Shown: in pieces, positions 16,778 to 25,731 of the stretch
Layout of the letters: every line of letters begins with the position of its first letter
How positions within the stretch are numbered: position 1 is the first letter of the stretch
From: Streptomyces roseifaciens
Lineage (GTDB): Bacteria; Actinomycetota; Actinomycetes; Streptomycetales; Streptomycetaceae
NCBI RefSeq assembly: GCF_001445655.1
Contig: NZ_LNBE01000004.1
Coordinates: 186,001 to 250,000 of the forward strand
DNA: 64,000 nt
Reading direction: 5' to 3'
Program-made: the position numbers and the translations under genes
The notes under the pieces: model-generated
Told to the model about the DNA's origin: nothing
Database searches by the model: none
The model's input: only the letters and a program-made list of their open reading frames with translations

Positions 16778-17110
16778 TCATTCTCCCGGCGCGGTGCCAC
16801 CCGGGTGACGTCCGCCGCGGTGCGCTCCCGTGCCCGTCCGGCCATGTCGGCCGCGGTGCGGAACCGTCTGTTCCGCCAGGGTCCGGGCGGCGCTGCGCTC
16901 CGACTGGCGCAGCACGGCGCGGCAGGCGCAGGTGACGGCGACGAGCCCGGCCGCCGTGCCCGCGGCGCCGCCGAAGGACTGACCGCAGATCAGCAGGGTC
17001 ACCGGGACGAGCACGCAGCTGAAGGCGGCCCAGCGGACCACGTCGCTCACCGGATCGGGGGAGTCCTGCGGCGGGGCGTCGGCGCGGGCGTGGTCACGGG
17101 TTCCGGGCAC
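16778..17110 (-). CDS. Small two-helix membrane protein
   Basis: A 110-aa protein with a charged N-terminus (residues 1-24), two adjacent membrane segments (WAAFSCVLVPVTLLICG and GAAGTAAGLVAVTCACRAVL) and a basic, His/Gly-rich tail (PHRGRHGRTGTGAHRGGRHP). I do not know its function; similar proteins are common in Streptomyces. GTG 17110 is chosen because AGGGAG lies six bases upstream. It runs in the same direction as adpA, upstream of it. The reading frame remains open far upstream but that part is non-coding. Confidence 0.7.
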   Translation of the reverse strand: MPGTRDHARADAPPQDSPDPVSDVVRWAAFSCVLVPVTLLICGQSFGGAAGTAAGLVAVTCACRAVLRQSERSAARTLAEQTVPHRGRHGRTGTGAHRGGRHPGGTAPGE

Positions 17111-17488
17111 GGAGCGCTCCCTGCTGGCGGCGGGCTGGCGGTGGTACAACGCCCGGCCGGGGCCCTCGGTCACTGCGCCGGGCGCATCGGGAGTACACCC
17201 GCGGCACGGCGGGGGCATTGCGCTACGCGCCGCCCTCGTGCATGCTCCGGGGAACGCCCGCCCGCCACCCCACCCACCGGCGGCCCGGGCGGGCACCGCG
17301 TGCCACGCCCGTGCGACCCCGGAGCTCCGGGTCGCCGGTCGGCCCCTGGGCAGGCGGCGAGTGTCGCCGTACCCTGGTGGGTAAGTGATTGAAAAGATGA
17401 ATCCCGGACGGATTTTGCCTCCAAGATCCGCGCCGGGGGAGCAACCGCCGACTCCCTCCGCCCGAGGACACCCTTCGCCGAGATACCG
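17111..17488. other. Divergent intergenic region, no gene seen
   Basis: 378 nt between the divergent small membrane-protein gene and the stress-protein gene. It must hold both promoters. I see no convincing -35/-10 pair, dyad or small gene in it. An AT-richer patch (aagtgattgaaaagatgaa, 17382-17400) is the most promoter-like part. Confidence 0.5.
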
Positions 17489-18010
17489 ATGGCCGGTCAC
17501 GAATTCTCCGAACCTGCGGACCGCAAGCGGGTCGCCGATCACGCGGCGCACCCCGAAGCGGCGGAAGAAACACGCCATTCCTGCGATCCGGCGTTCCAGC
17601 ACGGCGTCGTGGTGGGCTTCGACGGCTCCACGTCCAGCGAGCGGGCGCTTGCGTATGCAATCGGGATGGCCCGGCGCTCCGGCTCCGGGCTGATCATCGT
17701 GCATGTCGCCAACCGGCTGCCGACGACGGTCTGGGCGGGCTGCGAGCCCCCCGTCTTCGTGGACGTCCCCGACCACCGCACCGAGGTCCTCGGCCTGGAA
17801 CTGGCCTGTGCGGACCATCTGTCGGAGGTGCCGTGGATCCTCGTCGAGCGCGGCGGGGACATCTGCCACGAACTGGAGGAGGTCGGCCGGGAGTACGCGG
17901 CCGACGCGATCGTCGTCGGTTCGACGCACGGGCTGGTCGGCCGGATCTTCGGTTCGGTGGCGGGCCGGCTGGCCCGGCGGGCCCAGCGGCCCGTCGTCGT
18001 AATTCCGTAG
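17489..18010 (+). CDS. Universal stress protein family protein
   Basis: A 173-aa UspA-fold protein with one domain. GVVVGFDGSTSSERALAYAI begins the fold and GSTHGLVGRIFGSVAGRL carries the G-2x-G-9x-G(S/T) ATP-binding pattern, so it is likely an ATP-binding Usp. The first 35 residues are an acidic/His-rich extension. Such proteins act in stress survival or dormancy; a specific role cannot be given. ATG 17489 has only a weak upstream purine stretch. It is followed by a shared terminator. Confidence 0.88.
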   Translation: MAGHEFSEPADRKRVADHAAHPEAAEETRHSCDPAFQHGVVVGFDGSTSSERALAYAIGMARRSGSGLIIVHVANRLPTTVWAGCEPPVFVDVPDHRTEVLGLELACADHLSEVPWILVERGGDICHELEEVGREYAADAIVVGSTHGLVGRIFGSVAGRLARRAQRPVVVIP

Positions 18011-18213
18011 CCGACTTCCCCACCCTGCAGGGGTGATGACTCCTGCCCCCGACTTGACGGCCCGTGAATCTACCCGCGCGTAGGGGGTGGATCGCGCCGC
18101 TACCGCGGGTAGGAACCGCCCGGATGGCGTGCTGCCGTACGGGAGGTGACGGTTCCCGGAAGCGGCGGCATCCCCGCCGCCGGCGCGAGGGCGATGGCCG
18201 GCGCATGGGAAAG

Positions 18214-18253
18214 CGGCCTTCCCGCACGCGTGGTGGCACGTGCGGGAAGGCCG
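18214..18253. terminator. Bidirectional terminator between usp and glmS
   Basis: A perfect 14-bp stem (CGGCCTTCCCGCAC at 18214-18227, complement at 18240-18253) with a 12-nt loop; TTT follows on the plus strand and a CTTT run on the minus strand. It lies in the 324-nt gap between two convergent genes. The same gap holds a 9-bp inverted repeat, CTACCCGCG at 18070-18078 and CGCGGGTAG at 18104-18112, but no gene. Confidence 0.8.
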
Positions 18254-18334
18254 TTTCTCTCGGACCTGTCGCGGACAGGTGCGGACAGGTACGAGAGGGC
18301 TCCGGGGGGTCCGCCGCGGCGGGCCCGGCGGGGA

Positions 18335-20149
18335 CTACTCGACGGTGACCGACTTGGCCAGGTTGCGCGGCTTGTCGATGTCGCGGCCCATGGCCTTCGC
18401 CGTGTAGTACGCGAAGAGCTGCAGCGGGATGCCCATGAGGATGGCGTCCAGCTCGTCCTCGTTCTTCGGCACCACGATCGTGTGGTCGGCCTTCTCCTGC
18501 TCCTGGTGCGCGACGGCGAGGATGCGGCCGCTGCGGGCCTTGATCTCCTCCAGCGCGGCGCGGTTCTTCTCCAGCAGCTCGTCGTTCGGGACGATCGCGA
18601 CCGTCGGCATCGCGGGCTCGATGAGCGCCAGCGGGCCGTGCTTGAGCTCGGAGGCCGGGTAGGCCTCGGCGTGGATGTACGAGACCTCCTTCAGCTTCAG
18701 CGAGGCCTCGCGGGCCACCGGGTAGCCCCGGACGCGGCCGATGAACATCATCGACTTGGCCTCGGCGTACTCCTTGGCCAGCTCCTCGATCTGCGCCTCG
18801 TTCGCCAGGATCTCCTCGATCTGGCCGGGCAGCTTGCGCAGGCCCTCGATGATCCGCTTGCCGTCGGCCACCGACAGGTCGCGGGTGCGGCCCAGGTGCA
18901 GGGCGAGCAGGCCGAAGGAGACCACCATGTTGGTGAAGCACTTGGTGGAGACGACGCAGACCTCGGGGCCGGCGTGGACGTAGATGCCGCCGTCGGTCTC
19001 GCGGGCGATCGCGGAGCCGACCACGTTCACCAGGCCCAGGACGCGGGCGCCCTTGCGCTTGAGCTCCTGGACGGCCGCCAGGACGTCGTAGGTCTCACCG
19101 GACTGGGACACCGCGATGTAGAGGGTGTCGGGGTCCACGACCGGGTTGCGGTAGCGGAACTCGGAGGCCGGCTCGGCGTCCGCGGGGATGCGGGCCAGCT
19201 CCTCGATCATCTGGGCGCCGATCTGGCCGGCGTGGTACGAGGTGCCGCAGCCGAGGATCTTCACCCGGCGCACGGCGCGGGCGTCGCGGGCGTCGAGGTT
19301 CAGGCCGCCCAGGTGCACGGTGGAGAAGCGGTCGTCGATCCGGCCGCGCAGGGCGCGGTCGACCGCCTCGGCCTGCTCGTGGATCTCCTTGTGCATGTAC
19401 GTGTCGTGGCCGCCCATGTCGTACGACTCGGCCTCCCACTCCACGGTGGTCGGCTGGGCCGAGGTGGAGGAGCCCTCGGTGGTGTACGTGCGGTAGTCGT
19501 CGGCGCGCAGGGTGGCCATCTCGCCGTCGTCGAGGGTGACGACCTGGCGGGTGTGGCTGACCAGGGCGGCGACGTCGGAGGAGACGAACATCTCCTTCTC
19601 GCCTATGCCCAGGACCACGGGGGAGCCGTTGCGGGCGACGACGATGCGGTCCGGGAAGTCGGCGTGCAGGACGGCGATGCCGTACGTGCCCTCGATGTGC
19701 TTGACCGCCTCGCGGACCTTCTCCTCCAGCGTGCCGGCCTCGGAGCGGGCGATGAGGTGGGCGAGGACCTCGGTGTCGGTGTCGGACACGAAGACGAAGC
19801 CCTCGGCCGTCAGCCGGGCGCGCAGGTCGGAGGCGTTGTCGATGATGCCGTTGTGGACGACGGCGACCTTCTCCTCCGCGTCCAGGTGCGGGTGGGCGTT
19901 GACGTCGTTCGGCGCGCCGTGGGTGGCCCAGCGGGTGTGCGCGATGCCGGTGGTGCCCGCGAAGCGCTTGGGCAGGCGGGACTCCAGCTCGCGGACGCGG
20001 CCCTTGGCCTTGGCGGACTTCAGGCCACCGGTCTTGCCGTGCAGGGCGATGCCGGCGGAGTCGTAGCCGCGGTACTCCAGCCGCTGCAGACCCTCCAGCA
20101 GCAGCGGTGCAACATCGCGCTTACCGATATATCCGACGATTCCGCACAT
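18335..20149 (-). CDS. glmS: Glutamine-fructose-6-phosphate aminotransferase
   Basis: Makes glucosamine-6-phosphate from fructose-6-phosphate and glutamine, the first step to UDP-GlcNAc for cell wall. It is 604 aa, full length. MCGIVGYIG supplies the N-terminal nucleophile Cys after Met removal, and the glutaminase domain runs to about 230 (HTRWATHG, HNGIIDN, SDTDTE). Two SIS sugar-isomerase domains follow (GCGTSYHAG, SQSGET; GRVRGYPVAREASLKLKE). GGGAGGG lies upstream of the ATG. The bacillary glmS ribozyme is not present. Streptomyces often carry two glmS genes; which one this is cannot be told. Confidence 0.96.
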   Translation of the reverse strand: MCGIVGYIGKRDVAPLLLEGLQRLEYRGYDSAGIALHGKTGGLKSAKAKGRVRELESRLPKRFAGTTGIAHTRWATHGAPNDVNAHPHLDAEEKVAVVHNGIIDNASDLRARLTAEGFVFVSDTDTEVLAHLIARSEAGTLEEKVREAVKHIEGTYGIAVLHADFPDRIVVARNGSPVVLGIGEKEMFVSSDVAALVSHTRQVVTLDDGEMATLRADDYRTYTTEGSSTSAQPTTVEWEAESYDMGGHDTYMHKEIHEQAEAVDRALRGRIDDRFSTVHLGGLNLDARDARAVRRVKILGCGTSYHAGQIGAQMIEELARIPADAEPASEFRYRNPVVDPDTLYIAVSQSGETYDVLAAVQELKRKGARVLGLVNVVGSAIARETDGGIYVHAGPEVCVVSTKCFTNMVVSFGLLALHLGRTRDLSVADGKRIIEGLRKLPGQIEEILANEAQIEELAKEYAEAKSMMFIGRVRGYPVAREASLKLKEVSYIHAEAYPASELKHGPLALIEPAMPTVAIVPNDELLEKNRAALEEIKARSGRILAVAHQEQEKADHTIVVPKNEDELDAILMGIPLQLFAYYTAKAMGRDIDKPRNLAKSVTVE

Positions 20150-20226
20150 AAGTGGTGACCCTCCCAGAGAAACGATCAGTGGTGCCCGGCAGTGGGGGCG
20201 GCGGTAGCGGCGCCGCCCCTGCTGCC

Positions 20227-20487
20227 TCAGCCGTAGACGATGCGGCGCAGCTGCCGCAGCGAGAGCTCCGGCGGAGCCACCGCCCGGTGCGGCAGCTCGG
20301 CCGAGATCCGCTCGAAGATCTCCGCGTTGCGCAGTCCGCCGGACTGCAGCTCGCGGTGACGCCGGCGGACGAAGGCCTCGGTCGTCTCGTCGAAGTACGC
20401 CAGGACGTCCAGGACCACCCGGGCGGCCTCGCCGCGCTGAAGCGGCGTGCTGCGCACCAGGTGATCCACCAGGTCGTCATGATTCAT
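20227..20487 (-). CDS. Small conserved helical protein
   Basis: An 86-aa mostly helical protein (DDLVDHLVRSTPLQRGEAAR, VLAYFDETTEAFVRRRHREL, LRNAEIFERISAEL). I recognise similar small Streptomyces proteins but no function. ATG 20487 is the likely start; no strong ribosome site is visible. It lies 77 nt upstream of glmS on the same strand, so it could be cotranscribed with it. Confidence 0.65.
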   Translation of the reverse strand: MNHDDLVDHLVRSTPLQRGEAARVVLDVLAYFDETTEAFVRRRHRELQSGGLRNAEIFERISAELPHRAVAPPELSLRQLRRIVYG

Positions 20488-20588
20488 ACGGCGTTCGAGC
20501 ACCCGTCGATACTGAGGGGTGGCGGCGACATTCGCAAGAATCCTGCCCGATATCGGGCAAGGGTGGGTGGATCGGGTGCCGGAATCGA

Positions 20589-21509
20589 CTAGAAACGCTT
20601 CAGTACGGCCTGTTTTGCCGCGGTGAATTCCTCCTCCGTCAAGATCCCGGCCTGGTGCAGTTCGCCCAGCTCCCGCAGGCGCCGCAGCAGGGCGTCGTGA
20701 TCGGAAGCGGCGGCGGGGGCCGGCTCGGCAGGGGCGGGCGCCGGGCCGGCGAGGGCGGCCGGGGCCTTGGCGAGCGGGGGCAGGACGGTCGGCGCCCCGG
20801 CCCCGGCGCCGGCCGGGTGCGGGATCCGGGCGAGGACGGCGGCCGCGACCATCGCCATCAGCAGGTCCTTCTTGAAGCCGTACAGCTCGATCGCGTGGGG
20901 GTCGTGCTTGGGCGGGGCCTTGGTCGGCTCCCTGAGGACCACGAAACGGAGGTAGCCGTTCTCCAGGCCGGCGGAGGGTAGCCACTCCACCGAACGGACC
21001 TCCGCCAGGGCGAGCGCCTGCGGACCGGCGGACTTCTTGCCCTCCTCGGTCATCCAGTTCCACGCCAGGCGGACCCACTCGCCGTCGAACGTGACCGTGC
21101 CGTCCCCCGCGCCCACCGACAGCGGCAGCGTCGGGCCCGGCAGGAGATAGCGGCCGGACGGGCCGTCCGGGACCTGCTCCAGCAGGAGGGCGTTGCGCAC
21201 CTCGTCCACGAAGTACTCCGCGACGCCCGCGCGGTCGGACTCGACCGTCAGCCGGTACGGATCGGCGGTGTCCGGCAGCCGGCCCCGCGCGGCCTGCAGC
21301 AGCGGGTCCGCCCCGTCGCGCAGCCGCAGCCGCAGGCGGCCGTGCCTGCGGCCCGGCTCGTAGGAGATCCCCGCCACCGCCTGCAGCGGAACGGCCAGCT
21401 CACCGAGGGTCTGGCGCAGCACGTGCACACCGCGCTCCCGGCCCGGAACGATCCGTATCGTGTCGCCGTCGAAGGTCCACGTACCGTCCTTCTGGAGGAT
21501 CTCAGCCAT
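20589..21509 (-). CDS. DUF4429 protein with C-terminal SHOCT motif
   Basis: A 306-aa cytoplasmic protein with two copies of the DUF4429 beta-rich domain (about residues 1-110, with TWTFDGDTIRIV, and 125-225, with VTFDGEWVRLAW), an Ala/Pro linker and a SHOCT motif (LRRLRELGELHQAGILTEEE, residues 270-306). The function of both domains is unknown; SHOCT segments are thought to mediate oligomerisation. GAGAG lies upstream of the ATG. It is divergent from the hexosaminidase gene. Confidence 0.88.
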   Translation of the reverse strand: MAEILQKDGTWTFDGDTIRIVPGRERGVHVLRQTLGELAVPLQAVAGISYEPGRRHGRLRLRLRDGADPLLQAARGRLPDTADPYRLTVESDRAGVAEYFVDEVRNALLLEQVPDGPSGRYLLPGPTLPLSVGAGDGTVTFDGEWVRLAWNWMTEEGKKSAGPQALALAEVRSVEWLPSAGLENGYLRFVVLREPTKAPPKHDPHAIELYGFKKDLLMAMVAAAVLARIPHPAGAGAGAPTVLPPLAKAPAALAGPAPAPAEPAPAAASDHDALLRRLRELGELHQAGILTEEEFTAAKQAVLKRF

Positions 21510-21576
21510 GGGCGAATTCTCTCAGGCGCGTACGCTCGGGAAGGCGTGGATCGTGACCCGGATCCCGGCCCCGGAC

Positions 21577-21605
21577 TTGACGCCGGCCGGGGCCGGCGCT
21601 ACCCA
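21577..21605 (+). promoter_or_regulatory. Putative promoter of the hexosaminidase gene
   Basis: -35 TTGACG (21577-21582), 17-nt spacer, weak -10 TACCCA (21600-21605). The spacer holds a palindrome, GCCGGCC-GG-GGCCGGC (21582-21597), which could bind a repressor. No full DasR site is seen; only a half-site-like GTGGTC at 21607-21612. Confidence 0.35.
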
Positions 21606-21660
21606 AGTGGTCGTTCGTACGCGTGAATTCCCGTGAGCGGCAAGCCGAAGGGATTTCCTC

Positions 21661-23316
21661 TTGAGACGCATGAGCCCCCGGTGCAGGAACGCGAGGCGGC
21701 TGGCGACGACCGGCCTCGCCCTGCTGCTCCTCTCCGCCGCCGGCACGGCCGTCCCGGCCCGGGCCGCCGAGCCCGCCCCCGCCCCGCTCGACCGCAGCAT
21801 CGTGCCCGCCCCCGCCTCCGTGCGGCCCGGCGGCGAGCCGTACGAGATCACCGCCCGCACCGTCGTGCGGGTGCCGTCCGGCAACCCGGAGGCCGCGCGG
21901 ATCGGCGGCTACCTGGCGGGGCTCCTGCGCCCCTCGACGGGCTACCGGTTGCCGGTCCTGCCCGGCGGGACGGACGGGCCCGGCATCCGGCTGGTGCTCG
22001 ACGAGAACGCCGGGGAAAACGCCGGGGAAGGGGAAGGCGGCGGGGGAGGGGACAGGGGCGGCGAGGGCTACCGGCTGTCCGTCACCTCCCGTGCGGTGAC
22101 GATCACCGCACGGGAGGGCGCCGGGCTCTTCCACGGCGTCCAGACCCTGCGCCAGCTGCTCCCCGCCCGCGCCGAGCGCACCGAGCGGCAGCCCGGGCCC
22201 TGGACCGTGGCGGGCGGCGTCGTCACCGACGCGCCGCGCTACGGCCACCGCGGCGCGATGCTCGACGTCGCCCGGCACTTCTTCACCGTGGACCAGGTGA
22301 AGCGGTACATCGACCAGCTCGCCCTCTACAAGATCAACCGGCTGCACCTGCACCTCTCCGACGACCAGGGCTGGCGCATCGCCGTCCGCTCCTGGCCGCG
22401 GCTGGCCGAGCACGGCGGCAGCACGCAGGTGGGTGGCGGCCCCGGCGGCTTCTACAGCCGCGACGACTACCGCGAGATCGTCCGCCACGCCGCGAGCCGC
22501 TACCTCACCGTGGTGCCCGAGATCGACATGCCGGGCCACACCAACGCGGCGCTCGCCTCGTACGCCCGGCTCAACTGCGACGGCGTCGCCCGTCCCCTCT
22601 ATACGGGCACCGAAGTCGGCTTCAGCTCGCTGTGCGTGGGGAAGCAGGACACGTACGACTTCGTGGAGGACGTCATCGGGGAGCTGGCGGCGCTCACGCC
22701 CGGCCCCTACCTGCACATCGGCGGCGACGAGGCGCACTCCACCAGCCACGCCGACTACGCGGCCTTCATGGAGCGGGTGCAGCCCGTCGTCGCCCGGCAC
22801 GGCAAGACGGTCATCGGCTGGCACCAGCTGGCCGGGGCGCGTCCGGCGCCGGGCGCGCTCCTGCAGTACTGGGGATACGGCCGGACCGGGGCCGCCGAAC
22901 GGGCCCAGGTCGCCTCCGCGGTGCGGGCGGGCGCGGGCCTGATCCTCTCGCCCGCGGACCGGGCCTACCTGGACATGAAGTACACCAAGGACACGCCGCT
23001 GGGCCTGCAGTGGGCGGGCCTGGTCGAGGTGCGGCAGTCCTACGACTGGGACCCCGCCGGCTACCTGGAGGGCGTCCCCGCCTCGGCCGTCGCCGGCGTC
23101 GAGGCGCCGCTGTGGACGGAGACGATCACCACGAGCGCGCAGCTGGAGTACATGGCGTTCCCACGGCTGCCGGGCATCGCCGAACTCGGCTGGTCCCCGG
23201 CGGCGACGCACGACTGGCAGTCCTACCGGACGCGGCTCGCCGCCCAGGGCCCGCGCTGGGACGCCCTCGGCATCGCGTACTACCGCTCGCCGCAGGTGGC
23301 GTGGCCTGCGGCGTAG
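21661..23316 (+). CDS. Secreted beta-N-acetylhexosaminidase (GH20)
   Basis: An exported family 20 glycosidase of 551 aa that removes terminal GlcNAc/GalNAc, typically from chitobiose. The signal peptide has RR residues, a Leu-rich core and a PARA|AEP cleavage site. The GH20b domain (about 40-190) contains a Gly/Glu-rich insertion (ENAGENAGEGEGGGGGDRGG). The catalytic barrel has the Asp356-Glu357 pair in HIGGDEAHS and LHLHLSDDQGWRI. TTG 21661 is chosen because AAGGGA lies seven bases upstream; ATG 21670 is too far from it. It matches the known single-copy secreted hexosaminidase of Streptomyces. Likely feeds GlcNAc uptake. Confidence 0.93.
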   Translation: MRRMSPRCRNARRLATTGLALLLLSAAGTAVPARAAEPAPAPLDRSIVPAPASVRPGGEPYEITARTVVRVPSGNPEAARIGGYLAGLLRPSTGYRLPVLPGGTDGPGIRLVLDENAGENAGEGEGGGGGDRGGEGYRLSVTSRAVTITAREGAGLFHGVQTLRQLLPARAERTERQPGPWTVAGGVVTDAPRYGHRGAMLDVARHFFTVDQVKRYIDQLALYKINRLHLHLSDDQGWRIAVRSWPRLAEHGGSTQVGGGPGGFYSRDDYREIVRHAASRYLTVVPEIDMPGHTNAALASYARLNCDGVARPLYTGTEVGFSSLCVGKQDTYDFVEDVIGELAALTPGPYLHIGGDEAHSTSHADYAAFMERVQPVVARHGKTVIGWHQLAGARPAPGALLQYWGYGRTGAAERAQVASAVRAGAGLILSPADRAYLDMKYTKDTPLGLQWAGLVEVRQSYDWDPAGYLEGVPASAVAGVEAPLWTETITTSAQLEYMAFPRLPGIAELGWSPAATHDWQSYRTRLAAQGPRWDALGIAYYRSPQVAWPAA

Positions 23317-23355
23317 CCCGGGCGTCAAGGCTGCGACAGGACCGCCGGAACGATC

Positions 23356-23385
23356 TTGACCCTGCCGTGACCATCCTCGAATACT
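23356..23385 (+). promoter_or_regulatory. Putative sigma-HrdB promoter for the small membrane protein
   Basis: -35 TTGACC (23356-23361), 18-nt spacer, -10 AATACT (23380-23385). It lies about 70 nt upstream of the start at 23457 and in an AT-richer gap after the hexosaminidase gene. Confidence 0.45.
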
Positions 23386-23456
23386 CCACACATGATCTTC
23401 CGGTGACCGTGTGGACGCCGACAGCCATGGAGCGATCGCAAGTGAAAAGGGCACAG

Positions 23457-23633
23457 ATGAGCGCCTCACGCAGCCAGTCCGGTCTCGTGATCGGACTGGC
23501 GGCCTTCAACGCAGCACTGACGACCCTGGTGGCCGTGGTGACGTGGCGCGACGGCGTGGCGCCGTGGGCGGCCGCCGCCGTGGTCTCGCTCGTCCTGCTC
23601 CTCATCGTCGTGCGCGGTCAGCGGAGATCGTGA
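23457..23633 (+). CDS. 58-residue two-helix membrane protein
   Basis: A short open frame with two clear membrane segments (LVIGLAAFNAALTTLVAVVT and WAAAAVVSLVLLLIVV) and a basic end. ATG 23457 has AAAAGGG five bases upstream. The gene is short but the ribosome site, hydrophobic pattern and putative promoter support it. It precedes the secreted Cys-rich protein gene by 53 nt on the same strand; a joint function (for example immunity or export) is only a guess. Confidence 0.65.
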   Translation: MSASRSQSGLVIGLAAFNAALTTLVAVVTWRDGVAPWAAAAVVSLVLLLIVVRGQRRS

Positions 23634-23686
23634 CACCAGCCGGGGGCTCTCCTGCTCTCCGGCCTGCCCGAATCAAGGAACAACAC

Positions 23687-24442
23687 GTGAAAATCTCGTC
23701 CCGTCTCGTCTCCGCGGCCCTGATCGGCATGACGCTGGTCGGCACCACCGCGGCTCAGGTCCAGGCGGTCTCCCCGGCGGCCGCCACCTCCGCGACCGCT
23801 TCCTCCACGGTGCTTTCGCCCGAACTCGCCTCCTTCCAGCAGAAGGTGGAGAACTTCGCCAAGCAGACCAAGCTGCTGGAGGGCGAGCAGGCGCAGAAGT
23901 GGCTCGACCGCTTCGAGGCCGACGTCAAGAAGGGCACGGTCCGTACGCACCTGCCTGCGGGCTCCTCGCTCGCGGCGGAGCAGGCGTCGGTCTACCGCTT
24001 CGACAGCGGCAACACCCAGGTCTCCCTGCCGATCTCGGGCCAGGTCCGCGGCGCCAGCGTGAACGCGGTCTACGACTCGGCGGGCAAGCTCGTCGAGAGC
24101 CTGGAGATGCAGCTGACCCACGACGAGACCAAGGGGCTCGCCCAGGTCTGGCGCGACGGGGTGCTGAGCAACTCCAGGACCATCACGGCGGCCGAGCTGC
24201 CGAAGGACCTGCCGGCCGAGGCGAAGGCCGGCGGTCCGGTCATGCGCGGCTTCAGCTTCAAGAAGCTCAACAGCTGCCTCGCGAACGCGGGCGTCTCCAG
24301 CTGGACGCTGGCCCTCCTCGGCACCGCCTGCGGCGCGGCGTGCGTGGGCACGGCGGGGGCCGCCTGCGTGCCGTGCCTGACCGCGGCCGGCGGCCTGGGT
24401 GCGGGCACGGTGTGGTTCTGCGTCGGCAAGGCCACCTCGTAA
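23687..24442 (+). CDS. Secreted protein with hydrophobic six-cysteine C-terminus
   Basis: A 251-aa exported protein. A signal peptide (VKISSRLVSAALIGMTLVG, probable cleavage near residue 28) is followed by a soluble domain of about 160 residues with strands such as SVYRFDSGNTQVSLPISG. The C-terminal 60 residues are hydrophobic, Gly/Ala-rich and hold six cysteines (197, 215, 219, 227, 230, 245). That layout, a leader-like globular part and a compact Cys-rich hydrophobic end, recalls precursors of bacteriocins such as halocin C8, but I do not recognise the family. GTG start with AAGGAA six bases upstream; followed by a terminator. Confidence 0.8.
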   Translation: MKISSRLVSAALIGMTLVGTTAAQVQAVSPAAATSATASSTVLSPELASFQQKVENFAKQTKLLEGEQAQKWLDRFEADVKKGTVRTHLPAGSSLAAEQASVYRFDSGNTQVSLPISGQVRGASVNAVYDSAGKLVESLEMQLTHDETKGLAQVWRDGVLSNSRTITAAELPKDLPAEAKAGGPVMRGFSFKKLNSCLANAGVSSWTLALLGTACGAACVGTAGAACVPCLTAAGGLGAGTVWFCVGKATS

Positions 24443-24469
24443 CCCCGCCCTCGCGGCGAAATGACGAAG

Positions 24470-24512
24470 CGGGCCCGTTTGTCCTCAATTGCGGTGAGGG
24501 CAAACGGGCCCG
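24470..24512. terminator. Bidirectional terminator between convergent genes
   Basis: A 12-bp stem (CGGGCCCGTTTG at 24470-24481 with 24501-24512), with an inner 5-bp stem (24483-24487 with 24495-24499). It sits between the plus-strand secreted-protein gene and the minus-strand acyl-CoA dehydrogenase gene. Confidence 0.8.
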
Positions 24513-24561
24513 GCTCGTGACCGGAGTCTAGCCGGGCCCTTCCCCGCGGCCGGGGCGAGGT

Positions 24562-25728
24562 TCAGCCCGCGAAGCCGAGCTCGCGGGCGATCAGCATGCG
24601 CTGGACCTCGCTCGTGCCCTCGCCGATCTCCAGGATCTTGGAGTCGCGCCACATGCGGGCGACCGGGTACTCGTTCATGAAGCCGTAGCCGCCGTGGATC
24701 TGCGTGGCCTCGCGGGCGTTCGTGACCGCGATCTCCGAGGAGTACAGCTTGGCGAGCGCCGCCTCCTTCTTGAACGGCTCGCCGTGCACCAGCCGGGACG
24801 CGGCGTCCCGCCAGGCGAGGCGCGCCGTGTGCGCCCGCATCTCCATGTCGGCCAGCTTGAACTGGATGGCCTGGTTCGCGCCGATCGGCCGGCCGAACGC
24901 CTGCCGCTCCTTGGCGTACTTCACCGACTCGTCCACACAGCCCTGCGCCAGGCCCGTGGCCAGCGCGGAGATCGCGATGCGGCCCTCGTCCAGTATCCGC
25001 AGGAACTGGGCGTAGCCGCGGCCCTCCTCGCCCACGAGATTGGCCTTCGGGACGCGGACGTCGGAGAAGGACAGCTCGCGGGTGTCCGAGGCGTTCCAGC
25101 CGACCTTGGAGTACGGGGCGGCGACGGTGAAGCCGGGCGTGCCCGAGGGCACGATGATCGTGGAGATCAGCGGCTTGCCCTCCGGCGTACGGCCGGTGAC
25201 GGCGGTGACCGTGACCAGGCCCGTGATGTCCGTGCCGGAGTTGGTGATGAAGCACTTGGTGCCGTTGATCACCCACTCGCCCGTGGCCTCGTCCAGCCGG
25301 GCCGTGGTGCGCGTGCCGCCCGCGTCCGAGCCGCACTCCGGCTCCGTCAGGCCGAAGGCGCCCAGGACCTCGCCGGAGCACATCTTCGGCAGCCAGGTGC
25401 GCTTCTGCTCCTCGGTGCCGAAGCGGTAGATGGGCATGGCGCCCAGCGAGACGCCGGCCTCCAGGGTGATGGCCACCGAGGAGTCGACCCGGGCCAGCTC
25501 CTCCAGGGCCAGGCCGAGGGCCAGGTAGTCGCCGCCCATGCCGCCGTACTCCTCGGGGAACGGCAGCCCGAAGAGGCCCATGCGGCCCATCTCCCGCACG
25601 ATCTCGTACGGGAACTCGTGGCGCTCGTAGAAGTCGCCGATCTTGGGTGCGACCACGTCGTGGGCGAACTCCTCCACGGTGCGGCGGAGTTCCTCGTGCT
25701 CGGGGGTGAGGCGGTGGTCCAGCGGCAT
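24562..25728 (-). CDS. Acyl-CoA dehydrogenase, branched-chain (isovaleryl-CoA type)
   Basis: FAD enzyme of 388 aa that makes an alpha,beta-double bond in an acyl-CoA. Signatures are GAFGLTEPECGSDAGG (FAD loop), WVINGTKCFITNSG, and the C-terminal QIHGGYGFMNEYPVARMWRD and EIGEGTSEVQRM. Its place after a methylcrotonyl-CoA-type carboxylase and HMG-CoA lyase, 3 nt from the latter, suggests isovaleryl-CoA from leucine as substrate. In Streptomyces this locus also supplies branched-chain units. The specific substrate is inferred from context. Confidence 0.9.
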   Translation of the reverse strand: MPLDHRLTPEHEELRRTVEEFAHDVVAPKIGDFYERHEFPYEIVREMGRMGLFGLPFPEEYGGMGGDYLALGLALEELARVDSSVAITLEAGVSLGAMPIYRFGTEEQKRTWLPKMCSGEVLGAFGLTEPECGSDAGGTRTTARLDEATGEWVINGTKCFITNSGTDITGLVTVTAVTGRTPEGKPLISTIIVPSGTPGFTVAAPYSKVGWNASDTRELSFSDVRVPKANLVGEEGRGYAQFLRILDEGRIAISALATGLAQGCVDESVKYAKERQAFGRPIGANQAIQFKLADMEMRAHTARLAWRDAASRLVHGEPFKKEAALAKLYSSEIAVTNAREATQIHGGYGFMNEYPVARMWRDSKILEIGEGTSEVQRMLIARELGFAG

Positions 25729-25731
25729 GGC

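Noticed and set aside
20150..20226. glmS-type ribozyme upstream of glmS
   Set aside because: The gap is too short and the sequence lacks the conserved core; the element is known mainly from Firmicutes.
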